From: Bacillus sp. RO3
GTDB taxonomy: Bacteria; Bacillota; Bacilli; Bacillales; Bacillaceae_B
Direction of reading: 5' to 3'
DNA: 64,000 bases
Assembly (NCBI RefSeq): GCF_012911895.1
Contig: NZ_JAAXCV010000030.1
Coordinates: 186,001-250,000, forward strand
Positions 55,535 through 63,254 of the stretch are shown here, piece after piece. The position numbers and the translations under genes are program-made. The notes under the pieces are model-generated. The model saw nothing but the letters and a program-made list of their open reading frames with translations. It did no database searches and had not been told where the DNA came from. Within the stretch, counting starts at the first letter, position 1, and each line of letters starts with the position of its first letter.

Positions 55535-56977
55535 TTAACCCCATCCATCTTGTCGAGATTGTTGTTGAGTTGATAATGAAACCAGTACATACATGCAAAA
55601 GGAAATGATGACCGGAAATATGACTGTGTGCATGTCCAGATAATTAGGTGCGAAACTGTGAAGCAGGACGTACGATAGAAGTCCTGAAATCATTGAAGCC
55701 ATGGCGCCATGTGCGTTCCCTTTTCTCCAATATAAACCAAGTACAATAGGCCAAATGAATACTGCTTCAAGACCACCGAATGAAAATAGATTCAGCCATA
55801 TAATTAATTCAGGAGGGCTTAACGCCATTAAGAAAACAAGCACCCCCGTTACACCGGTCACCCAGAAGCTTATCGTTTTGACCTGTTTCTCTTTCGCCTC
55901 TTTGTTGATGAAATTCATATACACATCTTTCACGATGGCCGAGGATACGATCAATAATAAGGAGTCGACAGTTGACATGATGGCGGCCATGGGTGCAGCC
56001 AGGACGATTCCGGCAAGCCATGGTGGAAGAACGTCTAATGCAAGAAGGGGCATGACCTTATCAGCCACTTCGATCCCGGGTATCACCGCTCTTGCCATCA
56101 CCCCTATTAAATGCATTCCGAGCATGATTGAACCGACTACAATCGTGCCGATTATTAATGCCCTGTGCAGGGACTTCGAACTTTTATAGCTCATGGCCCT
56201 TACTGCCACTTGAGGTAAACCGACAACGCCAACCCCCACAAGAACCCAGAATGAAGAAATATACCTGGCGCTCAATTCTCCATCCGGTCCATATGGCGTC
56301 AACAGATTAGGATTTTCTGCTTGCAATTCCAACATGATTTTTTCCATGCCACCGCCTGCAATGATGGTGGCTACCAATAAAATGATGGTCCCCCCAAGCA
56401 TGACCACCCCTTGGACGGCATCAGTGATCGCTACAGCCCGAAAGCCCCCGATGATAACGTAAACAAGAACGGCAACAGCGAACAGGAAAAGGGCACTCTC
56501 ATAGGATAAACCTGTTAATGATTCAATGAGCCGTGCTCCCCCCACCCATTGAGCTATCATAGCTGAGAATAGAAATAGGATAATGCTTACGGCTGACAGT
56601 ATCGTGATTTTACCGCTCCCATACCTGCCCTGCAAGTAATCGATAAGGGTGACAGCCTTGTATTTACGGGCCATTATCGCAAACTTTTTTCCAAGGATGA
56701 GAAGGACAAAGTAACCCGTTACAACCTGTGACATGGCTAATAGAACCCATGATAAACCATATGTATATGCTGCTCCCGGACCTCCGATGAAACTGCTTGC
56801 ACTTCCATAAGTGGCAATCATGGTCATAGCCAAAATAAATCCACCAAGCTGGCGGCTTCCCAAGAAATATTCCTGAACGAAGGATTCGGCCCTGCTTACT
56901 TTTCTTGCCGTAAATATCCCCACTAGAAAGATCAAGACTAAAAAAGCAAATAAGGGAATCAATGCCATACTATTCAT
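55535..56977 (-). CDS. panF: sodium/pantothenate symporter
   Basis: 480 residues from the ATG at 56977 (AGGAGGAAGATC upstream), SSS family with about twelve to thirteen helices. YFLGSRQLGGFILAMTMIATYGSASSFIGGPGAAY is the SSS start with Na+-site residues, and YVIIGGFRAVAITDAVQG the signature. The preceding YhdT gene overlaps by eight bases; yhdT-panF is the Escherichia coli order, supporting pantothenate as substrate. Confidence 0.88.
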   Translation of the reverse strand: MNSMALIPLFAFLVLIFLVGIFTARKVSRAESFVQEYFLGSRQLGGFILAMTMIATYGSASSFIGGPGAAYTYGLSWVLLAMSQVVTGYFVLLILGKKFAIMARKYKAVTLIDYLQGRYGSGKITILSAVSIILFLFSAMIAQWVGGARLIESLTGLSYESALFLFAVAVLVYVIIGGFRAVAITDAVQGVVMLGGTIILLVATIIAGGGMEKIMLELQAENPNLLTPYGPDGELSARYISSFWVLVGVGVVGLPQVAVRAMSYKSSKSLHRALIIGTIVVGSIMLGMHLIGVMARAVIPGIEVADKVMPLLALDVLPPWLAGIVLAAPMAAIMSTVDSLLLIVSSAIVKDVYMNFINKEAKEKQVKTISFWVTGVTGVLVFLMALSPPELIIWLNLFSFGGLEAVFIWPIVLGLYWRKGNAHGAMASMISGLLSYVLLHSFAPNYLDMHTVIFPVIISFCMYVLVSLSTQQQSRQDGWG

Positions 56978-57242
56978 GATCTTCCTCCTCATCAAAAGGA
57001 ATATCGGTAAGCAGGTACTTTACGACAATCATCACGATAAAGACCATAAGAATAAAACCAACTATGCAGCTATAAAAAAACCATGAGGGCATACCTAGAA
57101 TCCATTCATAATCTGAAACCGCCTGCCCCCCCATTCCAAATGCAAAACCATACCACCATAAAAAGTTTATAAGAACGAGTGCGATCCCAATAAGTGCCTC
57201 AAACCGGGCAACCTTGAACCGTTTATCTTCTTGATGATTCAC
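56970..57242 (-). CDS. yhdT: YhdT family small membrane protein
   Basis: 90 residues, two transmembrane helices (about 14-35 and 56-78). Motif ALIGIALVLINFLWWYGFAFGMG and the end IPFDEEED fit YhdT (DUF997). It is always next to panF and probably helps assemble the symporter. Confidence 0.85.
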   Translation of the reverse strand: MNHQEDKRFKVARFEALIGIALVLINFLWWYGFAFGMGGQAVSDYEWILGMPSWFFYSCIVGFILMVFIVMIVVKYLLTDIPFDEEEDHE

Positions 57243-57307
57243 TTACTCTGCTCCTTCCTTTACACATACATTCTTTAACAATTTACGACAAGGGGCAATC
57301 AATTGCA

Positions 57308-57440
57308 ATCATAAAAGGAGAGAAGCCCAAGTTACTGACTTGGGCTTCTCTCCTTTGTATATGATTAAAGGGGGTTTTTCATAAACCATTCTCTTTATTG
57401 AAAGAGGGGGAACTCTTTTGTTTAAATGAGAATGATTTTC
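57308..57440 (-). ncRNA. fsrA: FsrA-like Fur-controlled small RNA
   Basis: No protein frame fits here. A minus-strand transcript starting near 57440 would be about 130 bases. It has two unpaired pyrimidine tracts, GUUCCCCCUCUUUC (C5 at 57406-57410) and AAAACCCCCUUUAAUC (C5 at 57370-57374). Then follows a 19-bp stem (AAAGGAGAGAAGCCCAAGU with its partner, 57313-57356) and UUUUAU. C-rich loops that mask ribosome sites plus a terminator under a Fur-controlled promoter define FsrA, which silences iron-rich enzymes (Sdh, aconitase, Lut) during iron starvation. The U tract is short. Confidence 0.72.
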
Positions 57441-57449
57441 AATATCATT
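57427..57449. promoter_or_regulatory. Fur box
   Basis: Plus strand TGAGAATGATTTTCA fits the 7-1-7 heptamer pair TGATAAT-N-ATTATCA with one mismatch per half. An overlapping second half (AATATCATT) extends it. It sits on the -10 and start site of the small-RNA promoter, a position that would block polymerase. Confidence 0.75.
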
Positions 57450-57475
57450 GTAATTTCTCCGCTGCTAAAAGTCAA
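57447..57475 (-). promoter_or_regulatory. sigma A promoter of the FsrA-like RNA
   Basis: TTGACT, 17-base spacer, TACAAT: five of six matches in each box with ideal spacing, reading away from the 192-aa gene. Confidence 0.75.
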
Positions 57476-57597
57476 GAAAAAACTTATCACTTAGAAAGGA
57501 AATATTTGGTGTTCCCCAATGTGAATTATGGTAAAATTCTAAATTGAACCACAATGATGTTCACACCATATAGAGAAAGAATCGAGGGAGATATTAG

Positions 57598-58176
57598 TTG
57601 AGAGCGAAATTGAAGGCATTTGGTATTCCATTACTGTTAATCGTTCTGTTAATCGGGGCACTTTTTTTCCACCAGCTGCTGCAAGTCAAAAAACAGCCCC
57701 ATCCAGATTGGAGCAGGTCCATGCCGTTAAATTATACCTCTGAGGAGCGACCTGTTTCATTCCTTGGTGAAGAAGCTTTATTCTTAGCAAGTAATGGGAA
57801 AATTACCGGATTTTCTTTGGAGGATCCAATGGGTTCCAGCAAGGGATCGACACTGGAAACAAGTGTAACGCGAGGGTATCCTTTTTGGACAGACGGCAAT
57901 ATGGTCATTCATTTCAAAGAAGGTCAGATCATTTCTACACAGAAAAAAGAAGAAACCGTACTAGCAGAGGAAGCAACTGATATCAGCACAACAAAGAATA
58001 CTATCTACTATTGGAATAACGACAGGTTATTCTCTCTTGACCCTGATGATTTATCAGTGACAGAGGTTTACCGTTTTTCAGGAGACATTCTCCAAGCATA
58101 TATCGGTGATACCGGCAGTGCCATTATACAAGTAAGGATAGATGACGGTCATGCCCACCTCTTTTACCTGACTTAA
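57598..58176 (+). CDS. membrane-anchored extracytoplasmic protein, possibly truncated
   Basis: 192 residues from a TTG eight bases after GAGGGAG. One N-terminal membrane helix (9-28) then a beta-rich domain with repeated strand patterns (GEEALFLASNGKITGFSLED, NTIYYWNNDRLFSLDPDDL), like two to three blades of a propeller. The reading frame ends 30 bases before the start of Rhs-like sequence, so the C-terminus may have been lost in that rearrangement. Confidence 0.6.
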   Translation: MRAKLKAFGIPLLLIVLLIGALFFHQLLQVKKQPHPDWSRSMPLNYTSEERPVSFLGEEALFLASNGKITGFSLEDPMGSSKGSTLETSVTRGYPFWTDGNMVIHFKEGQIISTQKKEETVLAEEATDISTTKNTIYYWNNDRLFSLDPDDLSVTEVYRFSGDILQAYIGDTGSAIIQVRIDDGHAHLFYLT

Positions 58177-58205
58177 TCTTATACTTGTTCCATTATTTTT
58201 AGTTG

Positions 58206-58460
58206 TCATTACTCGTTTGGCGTCAGAATAGACGACATTGGTCACGCTTCATCGTAGATCATAGTGATAGAAGAAATATTGATTCTTGTAGTTTCCATCA
58301 AAGCGCTTAGATGCGACAATATCAACGGCAGGATTCAATACGTTCTCTGTGGTTTTCTGATGATTCTCATCCGTTGTATACAAGACGGCATCCTCATCAT
58401 ACACATAGTTCGTGATGATCCCATTTGTATCCCGCTGAACACGTTGTCCGTCTCCATTAA
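58206..58460 (-). pseudogene. orphan Rhs/WapA core fragment
   Basis: About 85 codons that repeat, with divergence, the main Rhs core at about 59995-60245: NGDGQRVQRDTNGIITNYVYDEDAVLYTTDENHQ and FDGNYKNQYFFYHYDLR. It has neither a proper start nor the rest of the core. It lies beyond the terminator of the immunity gene, where displaced Rhs tips normally accumulate. Confidence 0.8.
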
Positions 58461-58472
58461 TATAAATTAAAG

Positions 58473-58509
58473 TAAAAAACCTTGAAAGACATTTAGCCAA
58501 TCAAGGTTC
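58473..58509 (-). terminator. terminator of the toxin-immunity unit
   Basis: Minus strand AACCTTGA pairs with TCAAGGTT, followed by TTTTAC. Confidence 0.75.
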
Positions 58510-58521
58510 TCATATTTCTCC

Positions 58522-59019
58522 TTATGGTAGTCCCCAAACACTTAACTCATAAAAATATTCCGTTCGTTCAACAGACAAACCAAAATTAAAATTTTCCGCA
58601 ACTAGGATAAAATCTCCATATCCAATTGAAAACTTTGTTAACTCAATGATTTCGTTTAAGTTACTAAATACTTCATTAACATAAACCAACACTGCTTCTA
58701 TTTCGTTTTCTCTAAAAAATAATAGTCTTCCTTGTTTTGGTGTTTCTTCGATATTATCAACAATATCATTTAACAATTGTATTGATTTTTTAATATGTTC
58801 TTTATAGCTATTTCCTTGCAATTGAATCTTATTTTCCTTTGTGTTAAGTAATGAAAACACATTCTTACAAAATAAATCGTTATCTTCAATATCTAAAAAT
58901 GGTTCCTCTGTAAGATTCATGAAGTTTATTTCTTTCAACAAATTCTTCCTTCTACTTTTTCTTTTTAACAGCTCCATTTTTGTTCTTCTTTCGTCACTCA
59001 AATTAATCACCTTTCTCAT
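58522..59019 (-). CDS. probable immunity protein for the Rhs toxin
   Basis: 165 residues. ATG at 59019 lies six bases after GAAGGG, which itself follows the toxin stop codon. Soluble, acidic in the second half, helical N-terminal half with KRKSRRKNLLKEINF, then a mixed alpha/beta part (LLFFRENEIEAVLVYVNEVF). No family recognised. The role is inferred only from its place: the gene directly downstream of a polymorphic toxin tip normally encodes the cognate immunity protein. Base composition is clearly more AT-rich than the Rhs core. Confidence 0.6.
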   Translation of the reverse strand: MRKVINLSDERRTKMELLKRKSRRKNLLKEINFMNLTEEPFLDIEDNDLFCKNVFSLLNTKENKIQLQGNSYKEHIKKSIQLLNDIVDNIEETPKQGRLLFFRENEIEAVLVYVNEVFSNLNEIIELTKFSIGYGDFILVAENFNFGLSVERTEYFYELSVWGLP

Positions 59020-59030
59020 GGTCTACCCTT

Positions 59031-61256
59031 CTATTTATAACCAACAAAATCTTCCGGGGAATGTCCAGGATACTGATTATATCTTCCTTTTTCCAATGGG
59101 CTTCCCTTTAAATCATCAGCGCCATGAAAATGAGGACCTCTCCCGAATTTATCCTCTCGGTGCTCTATGATATATTTTTTCATACCATCTATTTCAAATT
59201 CATATACTCTTCTATTCTCAGTTGTTCCATCATAAACATTGACAGGTTTCTTGTGCTGAGTAGAGTTAGGTATTCCCGCCCTTCTCTTGGCATCCCTGAA
59301 TGCTCCATTTTTTGTTAATACCTTATCAATTTCATCCGTACCCTTAAGAAACTTACTAGAGGTCCGCCCAGCCTTAATCCCATTCTTTAGGATACTTCCA
59401 CCTGGTAACACCGCAACCCCACTTAATGCTGCGTTTTGATAATCTCCATCCGCAAGATAGATCAGCGCATTCACCCCATCGGATACAGCTCCCAATGGAC
59501 CGGGGACGTTTCCTGCCAGTTCTAGACCATTCTGAACCCAATTTTGTATGGATCTCCGTTTGGAAGAGGATCCTGACGATTTCGCCTGTACCTTTGCTTT
59601 CGCTCTCTGGGCGGACGGTTTACTCTGTTTATGGCTACTTGGCGTACTTCGGTAACTAGTACTTGGTTGACTCGGTGAGGCAATATATTTACCTGTTGGC
59701 AAGATCTTATTCCCATCGGGATCTACATGATAATGGCCTGTCGGATCCACAAAGTTAATTGGGTTATTGCTGGTGTAGGTATACAAATGCTGCGTCCATG
59801 GATCGAATACGTTCCCAGAATACGTGTCTTGGGAGATAAATCGTCCCGTGTCCGAACTGTAGTAACGGGAATTCATATAATGAAGGCCCGTTGAGGTATC
59901 CTGCACGGCTCCGGTAAACTTCACATCGTTTTGGAACGTTTTATCGCCCACTTCCTTGATGTTTCCAAAGTCATCATAATCGTATCCTTTGACTCGTTTG
60001 GCGTCACAATCAACGACATTAGTCACACTTCCTCGTAGATCATAGTGATAGAAGAAGTACTGATTCTTGTAGTTTCCATCAAAACGTTTGGACGCCACAA
60101 TGTCTCCATCAGGGTTCAGAAGGTTTTCTGTCATTTTTCGGTTGTTTTCATCGGCCGTATATAGAACCGCATTCTCATTATACACGTAATTGGTGATGGT
60201 TCCATCGGCATCCCGGCGTGTTCGTTGTCCGTCTCCATTATACCAGTTCTTCACCTTGGACGTGTCTTTCCCTGGGGTTAGGATTTCGATTTGAGCCAAT
60301 TGGTTCGCATCATCATACGTATAATTCGTCGTCACGTCTTTTAAGACACTATCGATCTGTTTTTTCACGATTTCTTTTTGTTGATTTCCACGCTTGTCAT
60401 AGACGTATGTTGCGTGAAGGGATCCATTTTTAGTCGTTTTTTCTAATTGGTTGAATTGATTATAGGAATAGACAAAGCTGTCTTTTCCTTCCGTCATCGC
60501 CTTTCGGTTTCCGACTTCATCGTAGGCGTAGGTCGTGATGTTGTCGCCTTGTTTCGACTCGGTTAGTTGTCCGGCTTCATTGTATTGATAGGACTTTTCG
60601 ATGGTTTTCTCTTGATCATCAAAGTGTGTATAGGTCGTTTCGGTCTTCATATACCCGCGTTGATCATAGTCCATCTGGTATTCTTCCATCTTCACCTGAC
60701 CATCTTTGGTGTATCGGATGGTTTCCGTTTTACCTAACGTGTTGTAGTCATAATCGACTTTCACAAACGAGGATCCACCGGTGTCAAAGGCCAAGTAGTT
60801 GTTGGTATGATCCACTTGTCCGGCTTGATTGTAAGAGAAATCCTGCGCTTTCTTCCCTTCCACCAAAATGGACTCCAGGCGATCGTATTCGTCATACTGG
60901 TAATCGATGTCTTTTTGTTGATCCCCTTCTTCGGTTGGATAGGAGACGCGTGTCACGTTGTCACTGCGATCGTATTGATACTCAATTTTCAAGCCATTTT
61001 GGACTTCTTCTTTCAAACGGTCTTTTGGATCATATGCATACGAAGAAGTCGTCGTCTTGCCGTCTTTCGAATCGACCATGAGTTCGCGATTCCCGTTTTC
61101 ATCGTATTCGAACCGGGTCCAGTGCTTCGGACCGTAGGTCACTTTTTTCATTAAATTGCGTTCGTCGTATTCTTGCTGGACCGTCGATCCATCATTGTGG
61201 ATGGTTTTTGTCAGGTTCCCATTCAAGTCATACTCAAACGATTGCTCCATCTTCAA
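59031..61256 (-). CDS. Rhs/WapA-type core with C-terminal nuclease-like toxin tip
   Basis: 741 codons. About 480 residues of YD repeats (YDLNGNLTKTIHNDG, YDYNTLGKTETIRY) end in the Rhs boundary NNPINFVDPTGHYHVDPDG. A Ser/Lys-rich linker, a hydrophobic pre-toxin stretch (AGNVPGPLGAVSDGVNALIY) and a roughly 100-residue tip follow. The tip has AKRRAGIPNSTQ, YEFEIDGMKKYIIEHREDKFGRG and PHFHGADD, like HNH/endonuclease VII-type toxins of contact-dependent systems. This frame begins only because an in-frame TAG at 61287 splits it from the upstream part, so whether it is translated is doubtful. Confidence 0.75.
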   Translation of the reverse strand: MKMEQSFEYDLNGNLTKTIHNDGSTVQQEYDERNLMKKVTYGPKHWTRFEYDENGNRELMVDSKDGKTTTSSYAYDPKDRLKEEVQNGLKIEYQYDRSDNVTRVSYPTEEGDQQKDIDYQYDEYDRLESILVEGKKAQDFSYNQAGQVDHTNNYLAFDTGGSSFVKVDYDYNTLGKTETIRYTKDGQVKMEEYQMDYDQRGYMKTETTYTHFDDQEKTIEKSYQYNEAGQLTESKQGDNITTYAYDEVGNRKAMTEGKDSFVYSYNQFNQLEKTTKNGSLHATYVYDKRGNQQKEIVKKQIDSVLKDVTTNYTYDDANQLAQIEILTPGKDTSKVKNWYNGDGQRTRRDADGTITNYVYNENAVLYTADENNRKMTENLLNPDGDIVASKRFDGNYKNQYFFYHYDLRGSVTNVVDCDAKRVKGYDYDDFGNIKEVGDKTFQNDVKFTGAVQDTSTGLHYMNSRYYSSDTGRFISQDTYSGNVFDPWTQHLYTYTSNNPINFVDPTGHYHVDPDGNKILPTGKYIASPSQPSTSYRSTPSSHKQSKPSAQRAKAKVQAKSSGSSSKRRSIQNWVQNGLELAGNVPGPLGAVSDGVNALIYLADGDYQNAALSGVAVLPGGSILKNGIKAGRTSSKFLKGTDEIDKVLTKNGAFRDAKRRAGIPNSTQHKKPVNVYDGTTENRRVYEFEIDGMKKYIIEHREDKFGRGPHFHGADDLKGSPLEKGRYNQYPGHSPEDFVGYK

Positions 61257-61286
61257 GGAGTCCGATGTGGTTCCTTCATTGACTTC

Positions 61287-61862
61287 CTAACGGACTCGTC
61301 CCAATGCGTCCAAGTAGGTGGTCTTTTGTCTACCGAGCGCATCCGTGACTTTATTTTTCACCCATGTACCGTCTAATAGATCATACTCATACGACGTAAC
61401 GAGCTGCTTTCCATCTACTTGTTTCGTCACATTCTTTAGGCGGTTGATCTTATCGTACTGATAAGAGGTACTATACCCTTCTCCGTCAATGCCTTTGACG
61501 ACATTCCCTTGTTCATCGTATTGACTTTGTGTGACCACTTTTTTCCCTGATGGGTCGACAATCACTTTCGTTTGGCGATTCAGTTCATCATAGATGGACT
61601 CAACAACTCGCCCTTCCCCGTCAGCCACTTTCGTCATATTGCCCACGTCATCATAGGCAAACTGTGTCGTGGTGTTTTCGGCTTCTGTTTGAACGAGCTG
61701 TCCTACTTCATTGTAATACTCTGTGCTCGTTCGTCCTTCCCCGTCGGTATAGACGATTTTTTCGTTTTGCTTGGCATCTACGAGGTACTCAATTTCTTCT
61801 GTATCTCCATTTCTTTCGCAATCGCTCTTCCAACACTTGCTGTCACGGCTCGACGTTTGCAT
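61287..61862 (-). pseudogene. upstream Rhs/WapA core fragment ending at an in-frame TAG
   Basis: About 170 codons of YD repeats (YNEVGQLVQTEAEN, YDDVGNMTKVADGEGR, YDELNRQTKVIVDPSGK) in the same frame as the next entry, broken by CGT-TAG-GAA at 61287. Homology starts near 61805; the codons before that read the reverse of a DUF805 gene. An intact WapA protein is over 2000 residues, so at least half is missing. No signal peptide or own ribosome site. Confidence 0.78.
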
Positions 61863-62006
61863 GACACTGGTCGAAGTGGATGGTGGCAGTTGCTTATGTT
61901 TATCCCATTAGTTGGTGGCATCGTTCTAATCATCTTTACATGTCTCGATAGTAACCCTGAACGAAATAAATACGGTGAACATCCTAAACAACAAGAAGTG
62001 GCATAA
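61803..62006 (+). pseudogene. DUF805 membrane protein, 3' remnant
   Basis: The last 67 codons of a DUF805 (YhaH-type) inner-membrane protein: LPTLAVTARRLHDTGRSGWW is the family signature, then one helix (LLMFIPLVGGIVLIIFTCLDS) and NPERNKYGEHPK. The first half (two helices) is absent; upstream the sequence is antisense Rhs. The two broken genes meet at about 61800-61810. Confidence 0.8.
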
Positions 62007-62107
62007 TGCCTAAATGAGGGTATAAGCTTAGACAAACTATACTAGTTAGATGGAGTTTAGAAAGTTTGTAGAACATAATCACAAGTGGGAGACCTCTCAT
62101 TTAAAAA

Positions 62108-62146
62108 CCCTCTTCCTGCACTGCAAAGGAAGGAGGCTTTTTGGGT
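62108..62146 (+). terminator. intrinsic terminator after the DUF805 remnant
   Basis: CCTCTTCCT pairs with AGGAAGGAGG, then CTTTTTGGG. Confidence 0.65.
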
Positions 62147-62217
62147 CCAAGTTTTTGGAATAAGGAAACACGGTTTGGATAATACTAATAATCACCAAAA
62201 ATATTGACTCCATGTCA

Positions 62218-62253
62218 AAACCCCCTTCACATTGAAGGGGGCTCTTTTTTGTT
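62218..62253. terminator. terminator hairpin downstream of the HTH gene
   Basis: CCCCCTTCA pairs with TGAAGGGGG; T tracts on both sides (CTCTTTTTT plus, TTTTG minus). Confidence 0.75.
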
Positions 62254-62292
62254 TTACATTAAATTATCTCTTTCCTGAGAAGGAGAGAATTC

Positions 62293-62517
62293 TTATGGTG
62301 CCTTAATATCAAAAAAGTCACTGGCCTTAACGTCAGGCTCAATCCTCCTTACGACCTCCATTACTTTTCTAATTGTTTTAGGTATTGGAAAATGACTAGG
62401 GTCTTTGCACAATTTAATAATTGTACTTTCATTCACGCCAGATTCCTGAGAAAACTCTCTCTTTGTATACTCGTATTTTTCTAAGAATTTCCCTAAATTT
62501 GTTAGCTCTCTATCCAT
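62293..62517 (-). CDS. small helix-turn-helix regulator (XRE-like)
   Basis: 74 residues from the ATG at 62517 behind GAGGTGAAGGCA. HTH: YTKREFSQESGVNESTIIKLCKD (about 17-39), as in Cro/CI-type domains, then a C-terminal extension PKTIRKVMEVVRRIEPDVKASDFFDI. A second, start-less copy lies 400 bases upstream. Target unknown. Confidence 0.75.
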   Translation of the reverse strand: MDRELTNLGKFLEKYEYTKREFSQESGVNESTIIKLCKDPSHFPIPKTIRKVMEVVRRIEPDVKASDFFDIKAP

Positions 62518-62679
62518 TGCCTTCACCTCGAATATGTTTATCGGAATAGTTCGTTATTTTTAAATGGTTAAAACATCCCCTCTTTCTGGATATCTTTGTA
62601 TTAAACATAGTAAATATAGATGTTTACTGTAGAGGACTGGAGGGAAAAGGATTGGTAAGATGCTGACTACAATGGAAAG

Positions 62680-62711
62680 CCCCCTTCACATTAAAGTGGG
62701 TTCTTTTTTGT
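62680..62711 (+). terminator. terminator-like hairpin, no upstream gene seen
   Basis: AGCCCCCTTCACATTAAAGTGGGTT, followed by CTTTTTTG. It shares the CCCCCTTCACATT half with the hairpin at 62.22 kb, suggesting duplication together with the HTH gene. Confidence 0.5.
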
Positions 62712-62867
62712 ATATTCTGTTTGCTTGAAACATACACTTTATTGTTCAACCTCTTCGAAATGAAGAAAGACCTCTTATCTCCTGGAGAGGTCTTCCTTTG
62801 TTCATAATGTGGGGACATGCTACATAGGATGTTTTGATAGGTTTTGAATGGCAGCAAGATATAACAT

Positions 62868-62900
62868 TAAAAATCCCTTTCCAAATGGAAGGGGATTTTC
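62868..62900 (-). terminator. terminator of the second HTH copy
   Basis: Minus strand AATCCCCTTCC pairs with GGAAAGGGATT, followed by TTTAATG. Confidence 0.65.
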
Positions 62901-62918
62901 TAATTGATCTATCTCTCT

Positions 62919-63164
62919 TCAGATAAAGTAAGGCTTTTTTTCTGGCATCGTGGTATCAAAAAAATCACTGACCTGCGCTTCGGGTTCAATCCTACTTACG
63001 ACATCCATTACTCTTTTAATCGTTTTAGATCTAGGAAAATGACTTGGGTCTTTATACAATTGATTCATTGTACTTTCATTCACGCCAGATTCTATAGAAA
63101 ACTCTCTAATTGTTATATCATGTTTGTCTAAGAACTTCCCTAGTTTTGATATGATTCTACTCTT
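62919..63164 (-). pseudogene. second HTH gene copy without a start codon
   Basis: The frame encodes RIISKLGKFLDKHDITIREFS, then GVNESTMNQLYKDPSHFPRSKTIKRVMDVV, co-linear with the HTH protein at 62.3 kb over its whole length and ending in a slightly longer tail. Where the first copy has ATG-GAT-AGA this one has AAG-AGT-AGA, preceded by a run of eight G that still looks like a ribosome site. No ATG, GTG or TTG precedes the HTH in frame. Confidence 0.7.
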
Positions 63165-63254
63165 TCCCCCCCCTTTACTTAAAGATACTTCTAGTTTAAT
63201 GTAGTTAAAAGCAAATAACTAAGCACTAGGAAGCTTTATTTTAAACAAAATCCT

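Larger units (their letters stand above)
62527..62918. other. intergenic region between the two HTH copies
   Basis: No gene seen. It holds two further terminator-like hairpins and AT-rich spacer. The 77-codon minus frame at 62624-62857 lacks a ribosome site and is rejected. Confidence 0.5.

Noticed and set aside
60626-61154. Long plus-strand frames opposite the Rhs core (up to 151 codons)
   Set aside because: Mirror frames of the repetitive YD codons; cysteine-, serine- and arginine-rich with no ribosome sites.
62624-62857. 77-codon minus frame between the two HTH copies
   Set aside because: Crosses two terminator hairpins and has no ribosome site.
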